Of a stretch of 21,106 nt of DNA, positions 9,314 to 16,587 are shown one piece after another. The DNA lies in assembly GCA_016297945.1 (NCBI GenBank), contig JAEDFR010000032.1, forward strand, positions 1-21,106, written 5' to 3'. The notes beneath the pieces are model-generated. The model worked only from the letters and a program-made list of their open reading frames with translations, was not told the origin of the DNA and searched no databases. The position numbers were made by a program, and so were the translations under genes. Position 1 is the stretch's first letter, and each line of letters starts with the position of its first letter. The stretch is from Lachnospiraceae bacterium (GTDB lineage Bacteria > Bacillota > Clostridia > Lachnospirales > Lachnospiraceae).

Positions 9314-10604
9314 AAAGAAAAAGGAATACATTAAGCGCCTTTTGCTGTCCCGAATGAGAATTTTGTGCAATAACGGCTTTTACGGCTTGCTTTTAATGCA
9401 CATGATTTATTCGATTGATGAGAACTGTGAAACAGCCGCGACGGATGGACGCAGACTTTTCTTTGGTCCGAAGTTTCTGGATGAACTCTGCGACCCGGAA
9501 CTGGACTTTATTATGATGCATGAGATTCTTCATGTCGTTTTGCAGCACTGTCTGAGGCAGGGCGACAGAGATAACGAGCAGTTTAACATAGCCTGTGATA
9601 TTGTGGTCAATTCCAATATACTTCTGTCCGAAAATATGAATTTGAAATCCATAACCTTGAAAAAATACGGAGAGTCTATGCACCTTGCTCCGGATGGTAA
9701 GGAGGGATATGAATACACGGCGGAGCAGGTATACGGAATGCTCCCGCCGCTTCCTCAAAACAGGAAATCGAAACCGGCAATAACCGGCACTTTGGGCAAA
9801 GACGGCAGCGATAATGAGCAAAGCGATGATGCAAAAGGCAGTGCATTAGGACGCGCCAAGAAAAAACAAGGCAAAAACGAAAATGCCAAAGCTGTATGGG
9901 ATGATCACACTCGCTGGGGCATGGATGAAGAAGACGAAACACTTCGAGATGTGTGGGTAAAACGATTTGAGGATGCTTGTGAGGCCATTTTAATAACAGA
10001 TCCTTCGAATCAAAGAGGGCTTTTGCCTTTATTTGCCGAACGACATTTTAAGGATTTGAAAGAGCCGCAAACAGATTGGAGGATGGTTCTGAATGATTTT
10101 GTTCAACAAGAAATCGTCGATTATTCTTTTACTCCGCCTGACAGAAGATTTGATGAAAACCCATTTTTTCTTCCGGATTTTAATGATAAGGATGATTTGG
10201 TCGAGGATATTCTATTTATGATAGACACTTCTGCGTCTATGTCGGACGACATGATAACGGCTGCGTATTCTGAGGTGAAAGGCGCGATTGACCAGTTTGA
10301 CGGCAAGCTTAAAGGATGTCTTGGATTTTTCGATGCGGCGATTGTTGAGCCTAAGCCCTTCACAAATGAAGAAGAGTTCAGAATCATTAAACCGGCCGGC
10401 GGGGGCGGAACGGATTTTCAGATTATATTTGAATATGTCCAAAAGCATATGCAGGAAAAATTGCCTGCCTGTATTATCATTTTAACTGATGGATTTGCCC
10501 CGTTTCCGAAGGAAAAACTTGCGGGCGGCATCCCCGTTCTGTGGCTGTTAAATAATGATGAGGTTGACCCACCTTGGGGAAAGATTGCAAGGATAACGAT
10601 GTAG
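9297..10604 (+). CDS. Metallopeptidase-like + VWA-like (DUF2201-type) MoxR partner
   Basis: 435 residues in two parts. The N-terminal part has a zinc-peptidase motif HEILH at 75-79 with a following NIACDIVVN (from residue 97) that could supply a third ligand. After a polar linker (about 150-210) comes a VWA-like domain with the MIDAS pattern DTSASMS at 310-316, GGGTD ending at about 373 and LTDG at about 396-399. This order matches DUF2201-type proteins that pair with MoxR ATPases. ATG 9297 is preceded by GGGAG 8 bases upstream and overlaps the end of the MoxR gene. Likely role: metal-dependent adaptor, possibly with proteolytic activity, working with the MoxR ATPase. Both metal sites look intact. 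Whether the HEXXH site cuts protein is not shown by the sequence. Confidence 0.88.
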   Translation: MVLSDEKKKEYIKRLLLSRMRILCNNGFYGLLLMHMIYSIDENCETAATDGRRLFFGPKFLDELCDPELDFIMMHEILHVVLQHCLRQGDRDNEQFNIACDIVVNSNILLSENMNLKSITLKKYGESMHLAPDGKEGYEYTAEQVYGMLPPLPQNRKSKPAITGTLGKDGSDNEQSDDAKGSALGRAKKKQGKNENAKAVWDDHTRWGMDEEDETLRDVWVKRFEDACEAILITDPSNQRGLLPLFAERHFKDLKEPQTDWRMVLNDFVQQEIVDYSFTPPDRRFDENPFFLPDFNDKDDLVEDILFMIDTSASMSDDMITAAYSEVKGAIDQFDGKLKGCLGFFDAAIVEPKPFTNEEEFRIIKPAGGGGTDFQIIFEYVQKHMQEKLPACIIILTDGFAPFPKEKLAGGIPVLWLLNNDEVDPPWGKIARITM

Positions 10605-10640
10605 CATTTATGCCTTGAGTGACATACAACAAGCGCGACG

Positions 10641-10667
10641 TTTTTGGTGCATATGGCTTACTATAAT
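10641..10667 (+). promoter_or_regulatory. Promoter B (shared motif)
   Basis: GGTGCAT at 10646-10652, a 9-base spacer, and a perfect TATAAT at 10662-10667, ending 41 bases before ATG 10709. The preceding CGTTTTTGG is the same as at promoter A. It lies in the 104-base gap after the VWA gene, so unit 2 can be transcribed separately. No terminator was seen in that gap. Confidence 0.7.
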
Positions 10668-10708
10668 TATATTATCTCAAAAGAGCAAAAAAGGAGCGTT
10701 TCATCGAA

Positions 10709-11068
10709 ATGAAATATGAGAAAGAATTAGGAGTGGATTTCGATATCGCCCTTTCGGAGGACCACATTCGCAAAAAGGAAAAGCGCTATATTAGTATGAA
10801 AAGGCAAAAACAACACAAGCAGCGCTTACTTTATGAGTTGTCGCATTGTACCGGTTACAAGCCTTCAATATGGCGAGAGTGTAAGTGGGATCGTGATCTC
10901 AAGAAATATATTTATACAAACAGGATCAAGCGGGGCAAAAGAAGTGGTGCACAAAAATGTTTAAAAAAGGCATCCTGTCGAAAGGTCAGACATCTTCACA
11001 CGGAGACATTGTTGCCTAAAGGCAATCATTATCGGAGAGTATTCGATTATTGGTGGACTTGGCTTTAA
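10709..11068 (+). CDS. Small, strongly basic protein of unknown function
   Basis: 119 residues, very rich in Lys and Arg (for example KKEKRYISMKRQKQHKQR near residue 25), with four Cys and a distinctive aromatic C-terminus, HYRRVFDYWWTWL. No signal peptide or membrane segment. The charge suggests nucleic-acid binding, but no domain is recognised. AAGGAG at 10691-10696 lies about 12 bases before ATG 10709, a little far but usable. The gene is headed by promoter B and followed after 16 bases by the HAD gene, so the two probably form one transcript. It is probably a true gene because of the promoter, ribosome site and tight spacing. Confidence 0.65.
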   Translation: MKYEKELGVDFDIALSEDHIRKKEKRYISMKRQKQHKQRLLYELSHCTGYKPSIWRECKWDRDLKKYIYTNRIKRGKRSGAQKCLKKASCRKVRHLHTETLLPKGNHYRRVFDYWWTWL

Positions 11069-11084
11069 TGAAAGGATCTTCGAG

Positions 11085-11663
11085 ATGGATAATAAAAAAT
11101 ACTATGACGAATACATCAGCAGAAACTTTGACCATTTCGCAGTCTGTAAAAAGTCTCTGAAAAAACGTGTGTTCATTGATATGGATGGCGTCTTATGTGA
11201 ATATAGACCCGAAGCAAAAATAACGGATATGATGAGCAGCGGATATTTTGCCTCACTTGCTCCAAGATCTGAAATGGTTGAAGCAGTCAAGGGATTAATC
11301 AAATTAGACCAGTTTGATGTTTATGTTCTTTCGGCTGTAATCTCAGAATGTGCCGAACAGTCAAAACGGGAAAAAATTAAATGGCTCGATAAATATATTC
11401 CTGAGATCGATGCTTATCATCGATTTTTTACCATCTGTGGGACAAGTAAATCTGAGGCAATAAAAGACCTTTCTTCGAATGATATTCTTTTGGATGACCA
11501 CAGCCCCAATCTTAATGAGTGGATTGAGGCTGGGGGCAAAGCTATAAAAATTCTTAATGAATACAACGGGCTAAACGGTACTTTTGTGACCGGACCTCGG
11601 CTGAAAATTAATAGCACATCAATGTTAAGGCGTGCGTTGCTTGATGTGATCAGACAAGATTGA
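11085..11663 (+). CDS. HAD-family 5'(3')-nucleotidase-like protein
   Basis: 192 residues. HAD motif I is FIDMDGVLCEY with the nucleophile and acid/base aspartates D32 and D34. Motif II is probably the Ser of VLSA near residue 83. Motif III/IV residues are a Lys before the acidic motif and DILLDDHSPNL with D137-D138. The order and size fit the NT5C-like deoxynucleotidase group of HAD hydrolases, which dephosphorylate (deoxy)nucleoside monophosphates in the cytoplasm. AAAGGA at 11071-11076 sits 8 bases before ATG 11085. Second gene of the promoter B unit. In a defence-like neighbourhood, nucleotide clearance would be a plausible role, but a salvage or housekeeping function is equally possible. 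The HAD assignment is firm; the substrate is inferred. Confidence 0.82.
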   Translation: MDNKKYYDEYISRNFDHFAVCKKSLKKRVFIDMDGVLCEYRPEAKITDMMSSGYFASLAPRSEMVEAVKGLIKLDQFDVYVLSAVISECAEQSKREKIKWLDKYIPEIDAYHRFFTICGTSKSEAIKDLSSNDILLDDHSPNLNEWIEAGGKAIKILNEYNGLNGTFVTGPRLKINSTSMLRRALLDVIRQD

Positions 11664-11670
11664 TGGTTAA

Positions 11671-11703
11671 GCACCAAATTCGGCACATTTCTTTTGATAT
11701 TAT
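11671..11703 (+). promoter_or_regulatory. Promoter C (shared motif)
   Basis: GGCACAT at 11682-11688, a 9-base spacer, then TATTAT at 11698-11703, ending 43 bases before ATG 11747. GCACCAAAT at 11671-11679 immediately upstream is identical to the run at promoter D, and the sequence after the box (TATCGTAAA) is also shared with D. GCACCAAA is the reverse complement of the TTTGGTGC seen at promoter B. Confidence 0.7.
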
Positions 11704-11746
11704 TATATCGTAAAGATGTAATATGATGGTTGCGGGGGTACATAAT

Positions 11747-13765
11747 ATGCAGTTCTATAAATTTGAAGGAATTACAACTGACGAAAAGTGGTCAGAGGGA
11801 AATGATAATCGCAGGGTAATGTATGAAAAAACGGAAAAAATTTCGATAAAGACCGGTTCATTCAATCAGCTTGAGAAACGTAAAGCATATCTGTTTGTAA
11901 ATGATGCTTCGGGAAATCTGGTGACCGGGGGCATCATTATGAATACCCATGCTGATGTATTCAATTTGGTTTCCGGATATCTGCAAACGATAGAGCTTGA
12001 GTTGAAGGATATACGCCTTGAAGAAATTACTTTCAGCACGCTTCGCAATATGCTTGCTGGCGCCTGCAGAAAAGATTATATTAACGATGACGATGAGGTT
12101 CTGGAACAGTTCGATCTGGATAAACTAAATGGAAGATACGGCAGAGGAATTTCATTTGGCGAACATCTTCTTGAGGATAGCAATAAAAAAGCTGTATATA
12201 AAGATGCCGCGCGATTCCTTGCTAAGGATGCTTTAATTTCTGAATTGGATCGTATTTATGCGGGAAGCTCAAAGCAGAATGTTGTCGGTCATCCCGTCCA
12301 TTATCTGATCCAGACGGATGACAGAGAGACTCGAAAAGGAATGTTTCGAATTATATTGCAGGCATTGTATGCCAATAACAGACTGCATAATAAGCGATAC
12401 TGTTTTTTGAATTTCAGACCCGGCGAAAATTTTTCAAGCATGGTTTACGACTGCTTGTATAAAAGCGCCGTTGGCGGAGCGATTGTTGTCAGATATTTGG
12501 CAAACGATGATACAGAGGATGATCATGCAAGCTGCGGCAGGGAGACAATCGAAACGCTTTGCGAGATCATGAAAAAATATCGCAATCAGGTTCTTACGGT
12601 GTTTTGTCTGCCCCGTGAATGCACCGCATCAAAGGATATTTTCTATGAAAATCTCGGCAATACGAGTATTGTTGAATTTAAAGAGGAGTTTGTTTCAGGA
12701 GAATGTGCAAAAGGCTTTCTTAAAACTTTGGCAAAAGATAGCAGAATCCGAACAGACAAAAAGCTGTTTGAAAAGCTTGAGAATGGAAAGGGCTATCTTA
12801 CTACCGATCTTCACAACCTGTTTGATGATTGGTACAATAACAAGCTTAAGACAGCTGTATATCCGCAGTATAAAGATGTTGCTACTGTTAAGCACGAGGT
12901 TATTAAAGCTGCGCCGAAGGGATCGGCTTACAATGAATTAAAGCAGATGATCGGACTTGGCGAAGCAAAGAGGGTTATTGATCAGGCACTGAACTACTAT
13001 AAAGCACAGAAACTCTTTGCAGATAAGGGAATGAAAACTGATCACCCTGCAATGCACATGATTTTTACAGGCAATCCGGGAACAGCAAAAACAACCGTTG
13101 CAAGGCTTTTTGCAAAAATTATGAAAGAAAACGATCTTCTTTCTAAAGGGAATCTGATTGAGGTTGGTCGAGGAGACCTGGTGGGCAAATATGTGGGATG
13201 GACAGCCCCGACAATTCAGAAAAAATTCAAAGAAGCACAAGGGAGCGTACTGTTCATTGACGAAGCCTATTCTCTTGTTGATGACAGAAACGGCTCTTTC
13301 GGGGACGAGGCAATTAACACCATTGTTCAGGAAATGGAAAATCACCGCGACGATGTTGTTGTTATCTTCGCAGGTTATCCGGATAAGATGGAGGGCTTCC
13401 TTCAAAAGAATCCCGGTCTCAGATCCAGAATTGCTTATCATGTTCCGTTCGATGATTATGATACGGAATCACTCTGTGAAATAGCAAAGCTGATTGCAAA
13501 GCAAAAAGGTTTAAAATTTACAGAGGAAGCATTTGAAAAACTATCCGGTCTGTTTAACACTGCAAGATCCGAAAGTGATTTCGGTAACGGTCGCTATGTC
13601 AGAAATGTAATCGAAAAGGCAAAGATGGCTCAGGCCACTCGCCTGCTGACAATGAACTTTGATTCTATCGGGAATGATGATATTACTACCATTACAGCTG
13701 AGGATATTGAACTTCCGAAGGCAAGTGCAAAGTCCAAAGCAAAACAAATCGGTTTTTGCGCGTAA
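11747..13765 (+). CDS. Two-module CbbX/SpoVK-like AAA+ ATPase
   Basis: About 672 residues. The C-terminal AAA+ module is complete: Walker A GNPGTAKT at 442-449 (Ala in place of the usual last Gly, Lys and Thr kept), Walker B VLFIDEA at 501-507, and an arginine-finger region GLRSR at 557-561, followed by a helical lid. This is the CbbX/SpoVK type, whose members act as hexameric remodelling machines. Residues about 180-330 look like a degenerate AAA module (HYLIQTDDRETRKG in the P-loop position, GGAIVVRYLAND in the Walker B position) without catalytic residues. The first 110 residues are unassigned. Start: ATG 11747 has GGGGG 8 bases upstream and puts the promoter box at the same distance as in the other units; the in-frame ATG at 11723 has no ribosome site and would leave almost no leader. 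Probably co-transcribed with the RecF-like gene 57 bases downstream. Confidence 0.85.
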   Translation: MQFYKFEGITTDEKWSEGNDNRRVMYEKTEKISIKTGSFNQLEKRKAYLFVNDASGNLVTGGIIMNTHADVFNLVSGYLQTIELELKDIRLEEITFSTLRNMLAGACRKDYINDDDEVLEQFDLDKLNGRYGRGISFGEHLLEDSNKKAVYKDAARFLAKDALISELDRIYAGSSKQNVVGHPVHYLIQTDDRETRKGMFRIILQALYANNRLHNKRYCFLNFRPGENFSSMVYDCLYKSAVGGAIVVRYLANDDTEDDHASCGRETIETLCEIMKKYRNQVLTVFCLPRECTASKDIFYENLGNTSIVEFKEEFVSGECAKGFLKTLAKDSRIRTDKKLFEKLENGKGYLTTDLHNLFDDWYNNKLKTAVYPQYKDVATVKHEVIKAAPKGSAYNELKQMIGLGEAKRVIDQALNYYKAQKLFADKGMKTDHPAMHMIFTGNPGTAKTTVARLFAKIMKENDLLSKGNLIEVGRGDLVGKYVGWTAPTIQKKFKEAQGSVLFIDEAYSLVDDRNGSFGDEAINTIVQEMENHRDDVVVIFAGYPDKMEGFLQKNPGLRSRIAYHVPFDDYDTESLCEIAKLIAKQKGLKFTEEAFEKLSGLFNTARSESDFGNGRYVRNVIEKAKMAQATRLLTMNFDSIGNDDITTITAEDIELPKASAKSKAKQIGFCA

Positions 13766-13822
13766 TGCCCGTATGCGGATTAGCATATTGCGCAGGAAAT
13801 AAAAGGAAGGAGGACGAAGTGT

Positions 13823-14650
13823 TTGATTCTGAAAGAGCTGACAATTGAACAATTTGGAAAAATCGAACACTTTGATGTTCTCTTCCAGGAACAAGTTACC
13901 GCTATAACTGCTCCCGATACAGAAGGTATTGTGAAGGCAATTGGACTGACTACGAATAATAAAAGACTGATAGACTGTTCTGAGGAATTTACTGTTTCGG
14001 ACAATACAAAAATTATTCTCAAACTTGAAATTACCGGTCATCCTTATACAATCACTGCAAGAGGACAGCCTCATAGTAGTAAATGTATCTATGAGGCAAT
14101 AGACTGCAAAACCAATGATGCTGTCGATGCGTCTTTACTTTTCAGAAATATACGACTGTGCGAGGAGGAAGAAGACCTTATATATTATCGGTACAATCCG
14201 AAGAATGCATTTTCAAATCGGTTTCTTCATTACAAGGATCCGGAGAAATACTATGCTTTTGGGGACTTTCAAAAGAAAACAAACGGTTTCGGGGCAACAC
14301 AGACCTTTCGAATTTATCTTAAGGAGTTTATTCGAAAATATGTAACTTATAATTCCTTTACGGATTCGTATAAAACTGAACTTCGCTCAGACGGAAGCTT
14401 TATTCAGCATTCTCCTACGCTCCACCATTTTATAGCAGATCTAAGTGAGCAAGAAAAAAAGCTTTTTGATTATGATTGCTATATCGAAGTCAATAAGTTC
14501 TGGTGCGGATTTGAAGATATTCGCGATATAAACCATGAAAAATGGCCAATGCTCATTGATGCCAGAGATCTAAGCGAGTATATCGGATTCCATAAGTTGC
14601 TTGCTAAATCGAAAGGTCTGGGCAAACAAATGATCGTGATGAATAGGTAA
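13823..14650 (+). CDS. RecF/SMC-like N-terminal protein with degenerate P-loop
   Basis: 275 residues. The beginning (MILKELTIEQFGKIEHFDVLF) has the rhythm of RecF, RecN and SMC-type ATPases, where strand, strand and P-loop follow. At the P-loop position it reads APDTEGIV (30-37): the A-x4-G frame is kept, but the Lys and Ser/Thr are replaced by Ile and Val. ATP binding by the classical route is therefore unlikely. The rest is unassigned; the end has LIDARDLSEYIGFHKLLAK. Start is TTG 13823: GGAGG at 13809-13813 lies 9 bases upstream, and the nearby GTG is out of frame. It follows the CbbX-like AAA+ gene by 57 bases and may be a structural partner or adaptor of that machine. The RecF-like assignment is moderate, based on pattern only. 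Confidence 0.6.
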   Translation: MILKELTIEQFGKIEHFDVLFQEQVTAITAPDTEGIVKAIGLTTNNKRLIDCSEEFTVSDNTKIILKLEITGHPYTITARGQPHSSKCIYEAIDCKTNDAVDASLLFRNIRLCEEEEDLIYYRYNPKNAFSNRFLHYKDPEKYYAFGDFQKKTNGFGATQTFRIYLKEFIRKYVTYNSFTDSYKTELRSDGSFIQHSPTLHHFIADLSEQEKKLFDYDCYIEVNKFWCGFEDIRDINHEKWPMLIDARDLSEYIGFHKLLAKSKGLGKQMIVMNR

Positions 14651-14880
14651 AACGGTAACTATACTCTGTAAAGCATTCATTATACTGCCTCACCTCTTAA
14701 TCGTCTTATTTTAGTGGGCGTGTAGAGCATCTGTGAAGCAATTACGGTATTTCCGCTAATTCAGTGTATGCCGAAAGAGGCTAAAAAACGATACATTCTT
14801 TTGAAATACTGTGAACTTGTTGCCTTTGCTATGGTCACGGCTCGGAAAAAATTAAATGAAACTATAAAATAGATTATTCC
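14651..14880. other. Gene-poor stretch between the RecF-like gene and the PHP fragment
   Basis: No convincing gene. There is a 34-codon plus-strand frame (14768-14872) reading MPKEAKKRYILLKYCELV and onward, without a ribosome site. The opposite strand holds the C-terminal part of the PHP-fragment frame, past the point where PHP homology stops. No terminator with a T-run was seen after the RecF-like gene. Confidence 0.4.
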
Positions 14881-15411
14881 CCTTATCCGTTTTCGTTCGG
14901 GTATTATATTATTTATTTTCTTTTCCTTAGCGGTGCCGTTAAAATTATCGATTTCAAAATAATCATAGAATTTCAAAAAATCTTCAAGCTCGTCAAAATC
15001 TTCGTGATATTGGGCAAGAAAAACGGAACCTTCGTGACTGGCAGAACCGTATAAAAGGCCTTCGTGATATTTTTTCAAAACCGAAATCGGCACATTTACA
15101 CAAATGCCGTCATTTTTAAGTTCTGAAATTATGCGGTATAGGTTTTTCAGTCCTTTTTGATTTCTTACAAGAATTGTCGATACGCACGGATAACTGTCCT
15201 TAAAACTACCGTGAATGATTTGGACGCCGTAAATCGGCTTTACGCCTGATTTTCGGCATTCTTTTTCAAATTCGGGAAATCCCTGAACGCTGTTAAAATC
15301 CGTCAGCGCAATAGCTGACATATTATTGCTTTTTGCAAAATTTACAAGCTCAGGTATTGTGATAACACTGTCCATTTCGTCAAAAACGCTGTGAGCATTA
15401 AGTTCTATTCT
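14761..15411 (-). pseudogene. Fragment of a PolC/DnaE-like PHP domain
   Basis: Read on the minus strand. From the ATG at 15375 it gives 204 residues, and homology extends upstream in frame to about 15411 (RIELNAHSVFDEM, matching the conserved His-Thr-x-Met-Ser start of PolC PHP domains, here degenerate). It continues with AIALTDFNSVQGFPEF, KPIYGVQI, ILVRNQKGLKNLYRIIS, LKKYHEGLLYGSAS and FYDYFEI, all characteristic of the PHP domain of Firmicute PolC. The exonuclease that normally interrupts PolC PHP is missing, and so is everything after PHP. Homology ends near 14880-14950 and the last 50 or so residues look unrelated. The usual metal-binding His of the first motif region is poorly kept (TDF instead of TDH). 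No ribosome site or promoter is evident. Best read as a captured or rearranged fragment, not a functional polymerase. Confidence 0.65.
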
Positions 15412-15777
15412 AAAGGGGCCTTTGAAGGATGCACAGGATTAAAGAGAATTACTGTTCCACGGAAAGTTAAGGTCATTAAAGAGGGTACATTTACCGGATG
15501 CAAGCAGTTAGAGGATGTTTACTTTGAAGGCACAATGGAAGAATGGAATAGAATTAATATCATTCATCACAAACATGAGGTAGAATTTGGACAATTGATT
15601 CCCGGAACGCCTGTGCAGGAGGTGAAAGCCGAACGGATGATTTTTATTCCCGGAAACGAAGCGATCTTTTCGGCAAATATTCATTTTCTATGTAGGCTTC
15701 CGGGAGAGAATTTTAATTGTTCTTTTAATGTGAAAGTCGGCAATAAGGATATCACAGAATTTTTCAGGACGATTTAA
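15391..15777 (+). pseudogene. BspA-like leucine-rich-repeat gene lacking its 5' end
   Basis: The frame reads GAFEGCTGLKRITVP, then VIKEGTFTGCKQLEDVYFEG, the LRR_5/BspA repeat found in surface proteins of gut Clostridia and Bacteroidetes. Repeat homology begins only at about 15415. The ATG at 15391 and the codons after it lie inside the antisense of the PHP fragment, and no ribosome site precedes them. The gene has therefore lost its signal peptide and most repeats. After about 1.5 repeats come about 70 residues of unassigned C-terminal sequence (ERMIFIPGNEAIFSANIHF). It stops at 15775-15777, and another frame takes over at once (next entry). Confidence 0.7.
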
Positions 15778-15787
15778 TGTACCCTAT

Positions 15788-16381
15788 TTGGAACACTACA
15801 CATGGTATACTCAATATACAAAAGACGACAAAGGTGAGGTATATATTATGATTGTCGAACCGAAAGAATGGATTTCAAAACCGGATGGTAGCGGAAACGG
15901 AGTTTTAATGGCACTGATAAAAGACAGTGAGGTTGGATTTCCTATTCCTATAGAAACACATAATGTATTTCACGAAGATGTGGAAATAAATAAAGAGCAG
16001 GATTTTGAGCTCATCTTAGAGTGTGCAGGCAAACCTACTGTTTACAAAGACGAGGAAACATACAACAAGGATACCGGCACAACAATGAATTTCGAATCGG
16101 TTATACCTGTCGGATTGTTTTCCGCTTCCCGGAATGAAGGCTTCGTTCAAACTCCTCATATTATTCTGAATGGAAGGGTAGTTAAAACCTATGGTAATTC
16201 CACTCAATTCGGATTTGATGAATCGGATGTCCTTTATTCGCTTTCCTGCCTCGGGAATGAATACGATGTTGTAATGCACTCTGAGTTTTCAGACAATGTA
16301 AGAATTGAAGAAGGCAATATTGTTTCCTGCGTTTATAGGGTTCAGGGTTGGCCAAATCAGAATGACTATAGCGACAAGTAA
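15788..16381 (+). CDS. Unidentified protein, possibly the frameshifted tail of the LRR gene
   Basis: 197 residues from TTG 15788, or 177 from ATG 15848, which has AAGGTGAGG at 15831-15839 with good spacing. The frame is already open from 15734, overlapping the end of the LRR fragment, so a single-base frameshift near 15770 could have split one ancestral gene. Residues are acidic and beta-strand rich (FESVIPVGLFSASRNEGFVQTPHIILNG), with no signal peptide, membrane segment or known catalytic motif. Function unknown. It sits in a zone of decayed genes, so expression is uncertain. I cannot tell whether it is an independent gene using the strong ribosome site at 15831 or a relic. Confidence 0.5.
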   Translation: MEHYTWYTQYTKDDKGEVYIMIVEPKEWISKPDGSGNGVLMALIKDSEVGFPIPIETHNVFHEDVEINKEQDFELILECAGKPTVYKDEETYNKDTGTTMNFESVIPVGLFSASRNEGFVQTPHIILNGRVVKTYGNSTQFGFDESDVLYSLSCLGNEYDVVMHSEFSDNVRIEEGNIVSCVYRVQGWPNQNDYSDK

Positions 16382-16440
16382 GGAGCTTATATTAAAAAAG
16401 GCATCTTTTGGTGTGCAAATTTTGATACGGAATTCCCGGA

Positions 16441-16586
16441 GCTAATTACAGTTTCGGTTGCTTGAAAAGCTTGGATTTCAAAAAGAGTCTGTCGGACTAA
16501 GAATGATACTTTCTGAAGATAGAAGTTATCAAACAATTAACCTATACTCATATGTTTTAAAAAGTGATGTTGCCGACAAAATGTAA
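16441..16586 (+). pseudogene. C-terminal remnant of a GNAT acetyltransferase
   Basis: From 16452 the frame reads FRLLEKLGFQKESVGLRM and ends SYQTINLYSYVLKSD before TAA 16584-16586. This matches the usual GNAT ending, in which an N-x-x-S-x-RLLEKLGF block is followed by a hydrophobic L-Y-S-x-x-L-K strand. The preceding A-N-Y-S lies one frame away (16441-16455) and no start exists, so the piece is frameshifted and truncated. The rest of 16382-16587 shows nothing recognisable. Confidence 0.55.
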
Positions 16587-16587
16587 T

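Noticed and set aside
13772..13790. TATGC/GCATA inverted repeat after the CbbX-like gene as a terminator
   Set aside because: The stem is only 5 bp and no T-run follows; the next gene has a strong ribosome site and probably belongs to the same transcript.
14768..14872. 34-residue plus-strand frame (MPKEAKKRYILL and onward)
   Set aside because: There is no ribosome binding site, no recognisable homology and it lies in a decayed zone; it was not called a gene.
16395..16430. A further copy of the shared promoter motif (TTTTGGTGTGCAAATTTTGATAC)
   Set aside because: No TATAAT-like box at the required 9-base distance and no gene start about 43 bases downstream.
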